The notes: generated by a model not told the origin, from the sequence alone. 37,230 bases of DNA from Gammaproteobacteria bacterium (GCA_029861795.1 JAOTYS010000002.1:1-37230), one strand, 5' to 3'; shown: positions 1 to 7,675, counted from the first letter of the stretch. Made by a program: numbers and translations.

Positions 1-152
1 GGACGACGCTGTCTGGCGAGGCGATCGAGCTGTGCGAGTTCGGTGGGATTGAGCTCTGCGGTGAGACAAAGTTGACGGATTCTGCACTCTTTGCAGGACC
101 GGGTGTCGGGATCGATATGGAACACATTGCTGGGTGTGGTAGTGGTCATCAT
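1..152 (-). CDS. fnr: Fnr/Anr-type oxygen-sensing transcription regulator (N-terminal part; runs off left edge)
   Basis: This is a partial gene, too short for a routine ORF list; only the first 50 codons are inside the window. The translation starts MMTTTTPSNVF and contains the cysteine cluster C20-x2-C23-x5-C29, followed by a segment (LCLTAELNPTELAQLDRL) very like the N-terminus of FNR. In E. coli FNR the [4Fe-4S] ligands are C20, C23, C29 and a later cysteine, so spacing and position match. GGAGGA sits five to six bases upstream of two adjacent ATG codons; 152 is chosen, 149 is the alternative. The family binds TTGAT-N4-ATCAA as a dimer when its cluster is intact, that is, under low oxygen. 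Nine such sites lie in this window, so this protein is their obvious reader. The DNA-binding domain lies outside the window and could not be checked. Confidence 0.88.
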   Translation of the reverse strand, partial: MMTTTTPSNVFHIDPDTRSCKECRIRQLCLTAELNPTELAQLDRLARQRR

Positions 153-368
153 GCTGGTCCTCCGAATGGTTCGTTTTGCATCGGTCCAACCAAAACGCCT
201 GCGACCGTTAGGCTTGTATGCCGATATTATTGGGCGGCTAAGCAGATTGAGTGAATCCGCACATTCCCGTAGATCAACTGCGGAATATACGTATATCGCT
301 TCGGGGCCTTTGGGGTTAGGTTGTTTCCTTCAACCGGGTTACAGTCGGAGTGGGTGTTCGGTGTGGGG
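153..368. other. Divergent intergenic region between fnr and the FixL-like kinase gene
   Basis: This stretch holds the promoters of two divergent genes. The only striking element is a perfect 12-bp palindrome, ATATACGTATAT, at 285-296. No FNR box is visible here. Confidence 0.5.
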
Positions 369-1535
369 ATGGTAGATTCCGCCTTAAATAGCACAGCAGG
401 TAAAGATGGTTTGCGCAATCAGCTGCGTGAAGCGGAGGCTTATTTTACTGCCCTGCTTGACGCCGCGGTGGATGCGATCATTGTGATCGATCATGACGGG
501 GTGATTCGCGCTTTCAATACCGCGGCACAGTGCATGTTTGGGTATGCTGTGGAAGAGGCGCTCGGCCGAAATGTCAATATGTTGATGCCGGAGCCACACC
601 GCACCGCGCACGACAATTATATTGAGAAATATTTGACCACCGGGGTAGCCAAGATAATCGGTATCGGTCGTGAAGAGCGTGCGGTGCGCAAGGATGGGAC
701 AGAATTTCCCATGGACCTCGCCATTGGCGAGGTCCAGCATGCAGGGAATCCTCATTTTGTCGGGATAATCAAGGACATTACCGAGCATCGTCGTCTGGAG
801 CAGGAGGCCCACCAGATGCAGAGAGAATTGGCGCACGTCACCAGGCTTAGCGTATTGGGTGAGATGGCGAGCGGCATCGCGCATGAGATAAATCAACCCT
901 TGACTGCTATATCAACCTATGCGCAAGCATGTCAGCGCATGCTTAAGAATACGGACGCCGATCCAGCGGAACTGCAGAACGCCTTGAAGATGGTCAGTGA
1001 ACAAGCGCACCGAGCGGGTGAGGTCATCCGCCGCTTACGCGCATTCGCAAAGAAACGTTCGACAGAGCGCCAAATAGCGCAGGTGAGCGATTTAATTGAA
1101 TCCGCACTGAGACTTGCGGAGCCGGATAGTCGTACGCGAAAATTTGATATACATCTTCAGCTAGCTGATGCGTTACCAGCGGTGATTGTCGATGCAGTGC
1201 AAATCCAGCAAGTTGTTCTCAATCTACTTCGTAATGCCATGGATGCAGTAGAGGAGTGGGATTCTGAGGACAGGGTGGTTACGGTGACGGCAGAATCGGA
1301 CGAAGATGGCTATGTTAAGATTTCGTTCACTGACGGCGGTGCCGGATTGTCCCCTGAGGCCATCGAGCACTTGTTCGATCCCTTCTTTACAACCAAAGAG
1401 TCCGGTATGGGTCTCGGACTCTCGATTAGTCGGTCAATTGTTACTTCCCATGGGGGCGAGATCAGTTTTCATGCAAATCCGCAAGGCGGAACAACGTTCT
1501 ATTTCACCATTCCACCAGTGGTACGAAAAGAGTAG
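369..1535 (+). CDS. FixL-like PAS-domain sensor histidine kinase
   Basis: A single PAS domain is followed by a histidine kinase core. From an upstream TTG at 321 the PAS domain spans about residues 40-157, ending in the FixL-like segment KDITEHRRL. The H-box (GEMASGIAHEINQPL) has the phospho-acceptor His188; the N-box (NLLRNAMDAV) and the G2 box (GMGLGLSIS) are intact. There is no signal peptide or membrane span, so it is soluble. The PAS sequence is FixL-like (NMLMPEP, IIGIGRE, FPMDLAIGE), but the position of the haem-ligating histidine of rhizobial FixL (PHIIGIGR) is lysine (AKIIGIGR), so haem oxygen sensing is doubtful. Its stop abuts the GTG of the FixJ-like gene. The start is uncertain: ATG 369 is given; TTG 321 with GGGG upstream, or GTG 354/363, are alternatives. 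Confidence 0.85.
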   Translation: MVDSALNSTAGKDGLRNQLREAEAYFTALLDAAVDAIIVIDHDGVIRAFNTAAQCMFGYAVEEALGRNVNMLMPEPHRTAHDNYIEKYLTTGVAKIIGIGREERAVRKDGTEFPMDLAIGEVQHAGNPHFVGIIKDITEHRRLEQEAHQMQRELAHVTRLSVLGEMASGIAHEINQPLTAISTYAQACQRMLKNTDADPAELQNALKMVSEQAHRAGEVIRRLRAFAKKRSTERQIAQVSDLIESALRLAEPDSRTRKFDIHLQLADALPAVIVDAVQIQQVVLNLLRNAMDAVEEWDSEDRVVTVTAESDEDGYVKISFTDGGAGLSPEAIEHLFDPFFTTKESGMGLGLSISRSIVTSHGGEISFHANPQGGTTFYFTIPPVVRKE

Positions 1536-2171
1536 GTGGCGATTAAGGATAACCAAGTTGTTTTCATCGTCGACGATGACAAGGCCGTGCGCGACTCGCT
1601 GCGCCTGCTGATGAAATCAGTGGGATTGGATACCAAAACATTCGCATCAGGTAGGGAGTTTCTCGAAGAATACCAGCCAGAAACCTGCGGATGCTTGGTA
1701 TTGGATATCAGGATGCCAGGTATGAGCGGATTAGAGCTGCAGGAGCAACTCGTCGCAAAGGGGATTGACTTGCCTATCATATTCATCACCGGGCATGGCG
1801 ATGTGCCCATGGCTGTTCAGGCTATGAAGCGAGGTGCCACGGACTTTATTCAGAAGCCCTTTCGCGATCAGGAGCTGCTGGATCGTGTCAATGATGCATT
1901 GAAATATAGTCGGTCGGATCGGCAACATTCTGTAGAGAAAAATGAGACCATGCGGCGGGTCGACACACTGACTCCGCGGGAGCTCGAAATCATGAATATG
2001 ATCGTGGATGGCAAGGCGAGCAAGGTAATCGCCATCGATCTTGGAGTGAGTCAGCGGACTGTGGAGACTCACCGTGCACGTGTAATGGAGAAAATGGACG
2101 CGAGATCGTTGGCACACCTCATTCAGATGGCCATTCTCGCGCGCACAGATCTGATCGATTCTCGCGGTTAG
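1536..2171 (+). CDS. FixJ-like response regulator (receiver + LuxR-type HTH)
   Basis: The 211-residue protein has an N-terminal receiver with the acidic residues D13/D14, phospho-acceptor D57 (LVLDIRMPG), T85 and K107 all present. A LuxR/FixJ HTH follows at about 144-205 (LTPRELEIMNMIVDG, VSQRTVETHRARVMEKM). Length and layout are those of FixJ/TodT-type regulators. The GTG start directly follows the TAG of the kinase gene, so the two are translationally coupled and are almost certainly cognate partners. In rhizobia FixJ activates fixK and nif/fix genes; the targets here are unknown and no nif/fix genes are visible. Confidence 0.9.
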   Translation: MAIKDNQVVFIVDDDKAVRDSLRLLMKSVGLDTKTFASGREFLEEYQPETCGCLVLDIRMPGMSGLELQEQLVAKGIDLPIIFITGHGDVPMAVQAMKRGATDFIQKPFRDQELLDRVNDALKYSRSDRQHSVEKNETMRRVDTLTPRELEIMNMIVDGKASKVIAIDLGVSQRTVETHRARVMEKMDARSLAHLIQMAILARTDLIDSRG

Positions 2172-2258
2172 ACGGCCGCCATAGGCCTATCCTGGTATCT
2201 CGGCTTCTTTCCTCAGGATTCGCGAATTCGACCGTGAACTAGCTCAGATTGCTAATTC

Positions 2259-2275
2259 TTCGACCTTGGGTCGAA
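2259..2275. promoter_or_regulatory. Perfect 7-3-7 inverted repeat upstream of the FNR-type box
   Basis: TTCGACC-TTG-GGTCGAA is a perfect palindrome. It lies 22 bp (about two helical turns) upstream of the next palindrome and shares the core GAC-TTGGGTC with it. Possibly a second operator for a related regulator, or a diverged duplicate of the FNR box. No T-run follows, so it is not an intrinsic terminator. Confidence 0.5.
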
Positions 2276-2280
2276 ATTCG

Positions 2281-2322
2281 TTGACTTGGGTCAATTCTGT
2301 TTGCGTGATTTGGATTTCTAAT
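2281..2322 (+). promoter_or_regulatory. FNR/FixK-type box and -10 element for the degenerate receiver gene
   Basis: The box TTGAC-TTGG-GTCAA (2281-2294) is a perfect palindrome with the TTGA-N6-TCAA core. A -10-like TCTAAT (five of six) begins at 2317, 29.5 nt from the box centre, the class II FNR spacing. The predicted transcript starts near 2329, just ahead of the GTG at 2351. Confidence 0.7.
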
Positions 2323-2350
2323 TGAAATCACAGTAGGTAGGTAATGAGTC

Positions 2351-2746
2351 GTGCCTGAAGATACAGATTCCGCAACGATTTATGTGGTAGAGCACGATAA
2401 GGCAGTGCGTGATGGTTTGAGGGCGCTGCTGTCGCAGCTCAATGCACAGATACAAGTTTATGATCAGGCCAAGGACCTATTGTCTTTGCAGCGAACATCG
2501 GGACCGGCCTGTTTGGTGACCGAACTATTTCTGCCGGATATGAGCGGACTAGAGCTGCTAAAGAGGCTGCGCAAGTCCGGGGACGATATCCCTGCCATCG
2601 TTCTTGCAATCCAAAGCGATGTGCCGACTGCGGTTGAGGCGATGCGCCTGGGTGCAATCGATTTCATCGAAAAGCCGTTTGTGGAGCATGTGTTGCTTGA
2701 AAGGGTTCGTGAGGCGCTGCGCTCACAGGAAGTCATCCACGCTTAG
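2351..2746 (+). CDS. Stand-alone FixJ-like pseudo-receiver lacking the phospho-acceptor Asp
   Basis: The 131-residue protein is a receiver domain only, clearly related to the FixJ-like receiver just upstream (shared DKAVRD, CLV, MSGLELL, DVP, AVEAM, EKPF). The functional residues are altered: the acidic pair is E14/H15, the phospho-acceptor Asp is Glu58 (LVTELFLPD), and the switch Thr is Ala86; Lys108 remains. It therefore cannot be phosphorylated in the usual way, and Asp-to-Glu often mimics an active state. I infer a decoy, an adaptor or a constitutive partner for the kinase or FixJ-like protein. GTG start 2351 follows GGTAGG; an upstream ATG at 2344 hits a stop after four codons. An FNR-type box drives it. 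Confidence 0.85.
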   Translation: MPEDTDSATIYVVEHDKAVRDGLRALLSQLNAQIQVYDQAKDLLSLQRTSGPACLVTELFLPDMSGLELLKRLRKSGDDIPAIVLAIQSDVPTAVEAMRLGAIDFIEKPFVEHVLLERVREALRSQEVIHA

Positions 2747-2819
2747 AGTTATCGGATTGGCTTAAACTTAATGCGGCTACACTGGGTAAACGTTGCTGAT
2801 TGACCATGGGGAATGAGTT

Positions 2820-3116
2820 ATGTTGACCTATGAAGATTGTCTTGGAATGTGTGATTTCTCCAAAGAGGAAATCGAGTCAATCGCACGTCAGGCGCATGTC
2901 CCGGAGATCATCGCAATCGAGTTGGCGGAATATCTGATTCACTCTGAGAATGGTCCGCCACGGATCCGGCGGATAATCTTCGATGACATCGTGCATGCGC
3001 GAGCCACCGGAGATACTGTCCGTTTAGAGAAATTAGAGTTGGTGTTAAAGCATTTTATAGCCACCCATCCAGATCGAGACACGGAGAATGGCGTTGAGGT
3101 GGGCGAGAAATGTTGA
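2820..3116 (+). CDS. Small conserved hypothetical protein
   Basis: A 98-residue soluble, charged, mostly helical protein begins MLTYEDCLGMCDFSKEEI. The start follows GGGGAATGAGTT. I do not recognise a named domain; I recall similar short proteins in proteobacteria but cannot verify this. It may follow the degenerate receiver gene in one transcript (73 nt gap). No signal peptide or membrane segment is visible. Function unknown. Confidence 0.6.
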   Translation: MLTYEDCLGMCDFSKEEIESIARQAHVPEIIAIELAEYLIHSENGPPRIRRIIFDDIVHARATGDTVRLEKLELVLKHFIATHPDRDTENGVEVGEKC

Positions 3117-3268
3117 CGAGCCTTCACAACCAACGAAAAGCATCGTAGGTGATCCGGAACACCGTGCAAGTGCCGATATTTGGATGGCAATAGTCAGTTT
3201 GGAAGAGATCGTATCTCGTCTCACACAGGATACCTCGATCGATTCAGACACAATTCGATCAACGCTAC

Positions 3269-3510
3269 CTAATCAGCAGTGCCGACGCACATCACAGTTT
3301 CGGCTCCGCCCCAGTAAAGCTTCACTGTGCTGTCATCTTCGATGAGGGCACCGCAGGAAAAGACGACGTTGTGGACGTAACCTGTCAACTCGTATGGCTC
3401 CTGCGGCGAAACAATCCATTCGTCCAAAACGCCGCGCAGCGGTGGCGGGATTATCGAGATCGTGTAGGGCGACGCCGAGCCGATAAACCGCTCTATCCAT
3501 GGTTCGAAAC
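3269..3510 (-). pseudogene. Frameshifted C-terminal remnant of a second GH130 gene
   Basis: Translated on the minus strand, one frame gives YRLGVALHDLDNP and the next frame continues LRGVLDEWIVSPQEPYEL, then NVVFSCGALIEDDSTVKLYW and GGAETVMCVGTAD-stop. This parallels the last third of the intact GH130 gene next door (YRLGMALLDRDDP, WVFGPQQDYE, VVFPCGWLLEEDQQTVRLYY). A single-base shift near 3440 separates the frames, and no N-terminal part exists. Divergence between the copies suggests an old second GH130 gene rather than a fresh duplication. The bases from 3117 to 3268 hold nothing recognisable. Confidence 0.75.
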
Positions 3511-3526
3511 GCGCCGTGATAAATGT

Positions 3527-4540
3527 TTAACCACCCTTCCGGGGCTCTTTGCCGGCCACCGGGCAGCGATATCCTACTTTATGGATACGCCCGCAGATAC
3601 AGTGTCGGTATAGATACTTAATGAGTCGATCGAGGCGTGCGGAAGCTACGCAGATTGAAGTATCGGCGGCTCCGTAGTACAGACGCACAGTCTGTTGATC
3701 TTCCTCGAGCAGCCAACCGCAAGGAAACACCACGTCCGGCACGTCGCCGCTACGCTCATAATCCTGTTGCGGCCCAAACACCCATTCGTTGCCGCGAACC
3801 AGCAAAACGCTAGGGTCGTCGCGGTCGAGCAACGCCATCCCCAAGCGATAGATCGCGCCCGATGCGGTGGTGCGAACACCATGGTAAAGCAGCAACCAAC
3901 CGTATTCCGTTAACATTGGCGGTGGACCAAGGCCGACCTTGTGTGCGTCCCACCAACCACCTTCCCGGGCATGAATCAGCACCGTGTGATCACCCCAGTG
4001 TTGTAGATCCGGACTCCAAGACAACCAAATGTGCGCACCCACGTGTCGTGTTGCAGCGCTGGTGGAGACGGGACGGTGAATGAGTGCCCAACGCCCGTCA
4101 AAGGTGGAAGGAAATAGCGCGGCGTCTTTGTCCTCCGGCACCATTAGGTTTCCCCGTCGTTCGAATGCTTTGAAATCTCGCGTAGCTGCGAGACACACCA
4201 ACGGTCCTCCACGAGAGAAACCGGTGTACACTATCATGTATTCATCACCGCATTTGGTAATGCGTGGATCTTCGATACCCCATGTCTCTTCGTAACGCGT
4301 TGCATCCATGATAAAGCTCGGTAGCGGATCGATCTTCCAGTTCGAGTATCCGTCCTCGCTGCGTGTCACGCTGAAGTGCGAAAGACCGGTGCGATCCTCC
4401 ACCCGCACTAGTAACAGTGTTTCATTGTTGTGGGTCGTCACCCCCGGGTTGAACACGGCGTTGACCGTGTAAGGCCAATCCCCAGGGACAAGAATGGGAT
4501 TATTCGGATAGCGTTGGAATAGCTCGTGCTTTGGGCTCAT
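3527..4540 (-). CDS. Glycoside hydrolase family 130 protein (mannoside phosphorylase/mannosidase type)
   Basis: The protein (337 aa) shows the five-bladed propeller hallmarks of GH130: the N-terminal NPILVPGDWPYTVNAVFNPG, LLVRVEDRTG, GIEDPRITK, YTGFS, the phosphate/acid region HRP and WWDAHKVGLGPPP, and YHGV. GH130 enzymes phosphorolyse or hydrolyse beta-mannosidic links (e.g. beta-1,4-mannosyl-glucose or beta-1,2-mannobiose); the exact substrate cannot be told. There is no signal peptide, so it is cytoplasmic. The family normally ends near RLDRLIKYL; the last ~28 residues (rich in Cys, Arg, Gly) look like read-through into the decayed neighbour. The start at 4540 has only a weak ribosome-binding site. 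Confidence 0.88.
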   Translation of the reverse strand: MSPKHELFQRYPNNPILVPGDWPYTVNAVFNPGVTTHNNETLLLVRVEDRTGLSHFSVTRSEDGYSNWKIDPLPSFIMDATRYEETWGIEDPRITKCGDEYMIVYTGFSRGGPLVCLAATRDFKAFERRGNLMVPEDKDAALFPSTFDGRWALIHRPVSTSAATRHVGAHIWLSWSPDLQHWGDHTVLIHAREGGWWDAHKVGLGPPPMLTEYGWLLLYHGVRTTASGAIYRLGMALLDRDDPSVLLVRGNEWVFGPQQDYERSGDVPDVVFPCGWLLEEDQQTVRLYYGAADTSICVASARLDRLIKYLYRHCICGRIHKVGYRCPVAGKEPRKGG

Positions 4541-4572
4541 CGTTCATAACTCAGATCGATTGTGGATCGCCG

Positions 4573-4592
4573 GCGTCAGGAATCGCTGACGC
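4573..4592. repeat. Inverted repeat upstream of the GH130 gene
   Basis: GCGTCAG and CTGACGC, perfect 7-bp arms with a 6-base loop, lie in the 165-bp gap between the GH130 gene and the end of the CXXCH gene. No T-run follows on either strand. It could be an operator or a weak terminator. Confidence 0.35.
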
Positions 4593-4705
4593 AACAAGAT
4601 AAGAACTCAAGGTAACAGCAATCGGACTGAAGAGCGTATGCGGTCAATCCATGTGGAGAGTCTCACGATTGAGACTAGGGCTGCAAACAATCAATAAAAT
4701 CCGAC

Positions 4706-5854
4706 CTACAGCGGCTCGACCATCTGTCGGAGCTGTTCCACTCGCTCCAGCACCTGTGGTGAGCTCGAACCCAGCAGGCTGTATTCCTCTAAGACCGCGT
4801 AGGCCTCTTTTGCAAAAGGACCATCCGGAGCTGCGCGAATTGCCGCTTCGAACAGAAATTCCACCTGAGGTACGGCCCAATAAGGTCGAACGGTACGGGC
4901 TTCTATTACCCCAAGCATATAATAAGCCTCGGCGATATCCGCGCCCTCTTGTCGACCTTCTTGTTCATCAATATACCGATACAGTATGCTTGATACGACA
5001 AGGTCTTGAATCACACGCTCACGACCTGCAGGAAAAACGCTAAGGTCATCCGCTTGTGTGAATAGGGTCCTTGCTCGTTGTAGATTGGGCGGGGCGCCCA
5101 GCTCCCCAGACAGCTCTTCAAGGCCACTGAGCCACACTTCTAAATGACGTCGAATATAGAAGGGCAAGTCTGGACGACGAGAAAATATCTCTAGCGTTTG
5201 TTTTGGTCGGTCTAGCTGATGCAGTACACGAATACTGACTACCAGGTAATCCACTAGGTCGCCGTCGATATCGATGTCGATGGGATCGGCCATTAGATCA
5301 GCAAAAAGTGCTTCCCAGGTCGACAGCGCATCGCTAAATTGACGCGTAGCCACTTGAAGCTCTGCCTTTCCTTGTAGAGAAAGCAAGTCGAGCTCAACAC
5401 GGTCCATTAAGCGTTCTGCAAATGGAAAATCGCGAGCGCTGGGAAGTCGTGAATGACAAGCTACGCAGCGCTGAGTAAGATCAAACAGATAGGATTGGGC
5501 GTACTCAGGTTGATCGTGCTCGTAGTAGTACTTTAACTCTCCCACTGTATCGGATAAGGATTGGCTCAATAATGCAAACTCTAGGTCCCGGCCTCGAGCG
5601 TGTGTTTCCAGTTGTTTGGTCGATTCAAACAAGGTATTGATATTGTTCTGAATGTTCGCCTGCTCAGATGGATCGAAAAATCTATCTTCGTCTATGCTCA
5701 ATGGCAGCAAATAGGCCACCGCGTCAAACACACGATGCATAATCGCTGTGGACTCTTGTGTCGCGGCGACGGTTGTAATCGCCGGAGTGGCTGCAATGCT
5801 CATGAGCACCGCAATGATGAACAAGCTCAATACTACGCGGCGGGTATTGCGCAT
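4706..5854 (-). CDS. Periplasmic CXXCH (haem c-type) protein with helical repeat region
   Basis: From the chosen start the protein is 382 aa: an N-terminal signal or anchor (MRNTRRVVLSLFIIAVLM), a helical segment of about 100 residues ending in CVACH (C130, C133, H134), then a long, helical, TPR-like region to the C-terminus. Helices followed by a single CXXCH recall cytochrome c'-like four-helix domains; that assignment is inference. I know no named family. ATG 5854 follows AAGGGA with six-base spacing; the upstream in-frame ATG at 5884 lies before the predicted FNR-dependent transcript start (about 5873) and is rejected. It diverges from the L,D-transpeptidase gene across a perfect FNR box, which suggests a role at low oxygen in the periplasm. 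Confidence 0.75.
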   Translation of the reverse strand: MRNTRRVVLSLFIIAVLMSIAATPAITTVAATQESTAIMHRVFDAVAYLLPLSIDEDRFFDPSEQANIQNNINTLFESTKQLETHARGRDLEFALLSQSLSDTVGELKYYYEHDQPEYAQSYLFDLTQRCVACHSRLPSARDFPFAERLMDRVELDLLSLQGKAELQVATRQFSDALSTWEALFADLMADPIDIDIDGDLVDYLVVSIRVLHQLDRPKQTLEIFSRRPDLPFYIRRHLEVWLSGLEELSGELGAPPNLQRARTLFTQADDLSVFPAGRERVIQDLVVSSILYRYIDEQEGRQEGADIAEAYYMLGVIEARTVRPYWAVPQVEFLFEAAIRAAPDGPFAKEAYAVLEEYSLLGSSSPQVLERVEQLRQMVEPL

Positions 5855-5879
5855 GAAAATTCCCTTTGTTGGCTTGGAT

Positions 5880-5921
5880 ATCATGTGGGACTACGCTGTC
5901 GATGGTCTTGATTCAAATCAA
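5880..5921 (-). promoter_or_regulatory. Perfect FNR box (TTGAT-TCAA-ATCAA) with -10 towards the CXXCH gene
   Basis: The consensus FNR box occupies 5908-5921. On the minus strand CATGAT (5885-5880) starts exactly 29.5 nt from the box centre. On the plus strand no good -10 is at that spacing, so control of the L,D-transpeptidase gene is less certain. Confidence 0.8.
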
Positions 5922-5996
5922 ACATTCGCATGATGTGCGGTTGCTTGGCGGAACATTGCTGCACAATGTGCTCGAAACTTCGCGAGGAACTCTAGA

Positions 5997-7640
5997 TTGT
6001 TGACGCCAAGATGTCCAAAAGCCGTGAGGCTCTATCTCCTTACTCTATTTTTGTTTGTAGGCCTATCGGGGCTTGCGGCGGCTGCGGACCTTGACGCTCA
6101 TAAGCTACGAGCGTTTTTGAGTGCGGAGGGGCTTGAGATTTCCGGGCAATCCCTGGATGCAAGCATGCTACGACGCTTGTATTCGGCCCGCGGGTTTGCG
6201 CCGCTCTGGATGGAGAACCACATGCTAACACCAATGGGTCGTGCGGCGCTCACAGTGTTGGGTCAGTCATTCGACCAAGGTCTCGATCCCGCAGCCTATT
6301 ATCTTCCCGAAATTCAAAGCGGCTATGCGGCCAGCGACAACGCCCGTGCAGTGGGGCTTGAGCTGCTGATCTCGAGCGCTTTGCTACGCTACGTGAACGA
6401 TGTCGCCGTTGGGCGTCTCGAGCCAAAAGAAGAGAACCCTGAGCTCTTTGTCTATCCCGACCCGCCTGACTCCGTGCCAGTGCTGGAGCAAGCGGTAGCA
6501 AGCGGCGATCTGGTTAAGGCAATGACTCTGTTGCCGCCGACATACGTACAGTATGAGCGGCTGAAGCGTGCCGTTGAGGCCTACCGTGCCCTGGCAAATC
6601 GTGGTGGCTGGCAACAGATACCTGACGGAACAACTCTCAAGCCAGGCATGCGGGACCCTCGAGTGGTGGCACTTCGTGCACGGTTAGCAGTGACCGATGG
6701 TGCACAGATGGGCACCGCAGCTGATGACATGTTTGACACCGCATTGGTGGCAGTAGTGAAGCGGGTTCAAGCCCGCCATGGACTGGAAGCTGATGGCCTT
6801 GTAGGAAAGGATAGCGTTGCAGCATTGAACATCTCAGCGAACGACCGTATCCGCACTTTACTGATGAATATGGAGCGCTGGCGCTGGTTACCTCGGGCAC
6901 TTGAGAACCGTTTGATCGTCATTAACGCTGCCAATTTTCGCCTCTATGTCATCGAGGATCGACAGATAAAACACTCGATGCGGATAATCGTTGGCAAACC
7001 CTACCGGCGCACCCCCATCTTTAGTAGTCGACTCAGTAACATAGTCTTTAATCCGGATTGGACAGTGCCGCCGCGCATCGCTCGGGAAGATTTGCTGCCC
7101 AAGATTAAGAAAGATCCAAGTTTTCTGACACATAATGGCTATAAAGTGCTGAGCGATTGGACCACAGATGCCACCGTCCTCGATCCGCAAAGTATCGATT
7201 GGTCCGTATACGGTAAGGGCTACTTTCCCTTTAAGCTTCGCCAGTTGCCCGGGGCGAGTAACGCGCTCGGTCAAGTGAAGTTCATGCTGCCGAACCGATA
7301 CCACGTCTATCTACACGACACACCGAGCCGTGAATATTTTGACCGTCAGGTTCGCTCCTTCAGCTCAGGTTGTGTACGACTCTCTGAGCCGTTCAAGCTA
7401 GTTGAATGGTTGCTATACTATAGCAAGGAGTGGAATACCGCGCGGGTGCAAAGTGTGCTGCGCTCAGGGCAGACGGTTGCAGTCCCGGATCCATCGCGTA
7501 CACCCGTTTACTTCACTTATTTTACAGCTTGGGTAGATGATCAGAATGTGGTTCAATTCCGCCCGGATATTTATGGGCGCGATGCGGCACTCGCCGCTGC
7601 GCTCGCTAACCAACTCTTGACACTATCAACGGGCGAATAA
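5997..7640 (+). CDS. ldtD: L,D-transpeptidase of the YcbB/LdtD type
   Basis: Periplasmic enzyme forming 3-3 cross-links in peptidoglycan. It has a signal peptide (VRLYLLTLFLFVGLSGLAAAA), a scaffold domain, a PG_binding_1 domain (about 215-280, ending DGLVGKDSVAALN) and a YkuD catalytic domain from about 305 with the signature HDTP...FSSGCVRLSEP, catalytic Cys459. At 547 aa it fits the large YcbB class. The start is TTG 5997 (or TTG 6000) with GAGGA eight bases upstream; no nearby ATG precedes the signal peptide in frame. The DUF882 peptidase gene follows directly, as ycbK follows ycbB in E. coli. A perfect FNR box lies 76 bp upstream. Confidence 0.92.
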   Translation: MLTPRCPKAVRLYLLTLFLFVGLSGLAAAADLDAHKLRAFLSAEGLEISGQSLDASMLRRLYSARGFAPLWMENHMLTPMGRAALTVLGQSFDQGLDPAAYYLPEIQSGYAASDNARAVGLELLISSALLRYVNDVAVGRLEPKEENPELFVYPDPPDSVPVLEQAVASGDLVKAMTLLPPTYVQYERLKRAVEAYRALANRGGWQQIPDGTTLKPGMRDPRVVALRARLAVTDGAQMGTAADDMFDTALVAVVKRVQARHGLEADGLVGKDSVAALNISANDRIRTLLMNMERWRWLPRALENRLIVINAANFRLYVIEDRQIKHSMRIIVGKPYRRTPIFSSRLSNIVFNPDWTVPPRIAREDLLPKIKKDPSFLTHNGYKVLSDWTTDATVLDPQSIDWSVYGKGYFPFKLRQLPGASNALGQVKFMLPNRYHVYLHDTPSREYFDRQVRSFSSGCVRLSEPFKLVEWLLYYSKEWNTARVQSVLRSGQTVAVPDPSRTPVYFTYFTAWVDDQNVVQFRPDIYGRDAALAAALANQLLTLSTGE

Positions 7641-7675
7641 GGCTCGTGAATAGCAAAAATGAAGGGAGGATACTC

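Noticed and set aside
384..896. 170-codon open frame antisense to the FixL-like gene
   Set aside because: It is a shadow of a well-supported histidine kinase gene; the product shows no family features.
3088..3345. 85-codon plus-strand frame overlapping the GH130 remnant
   Set aside because: No ribosome-binding site, no recognisable motif, and the opposite strand carries clear GH130 similarity.
5855..5884. Ten-residue N-terminal extension of the CXXCH protein from ATG 5884
   Set aside because: The start lies upstream of the predicted FNR-dependent transcript start, while ATG 5854 has a good ribosome-binding site and begins a signal peptide.
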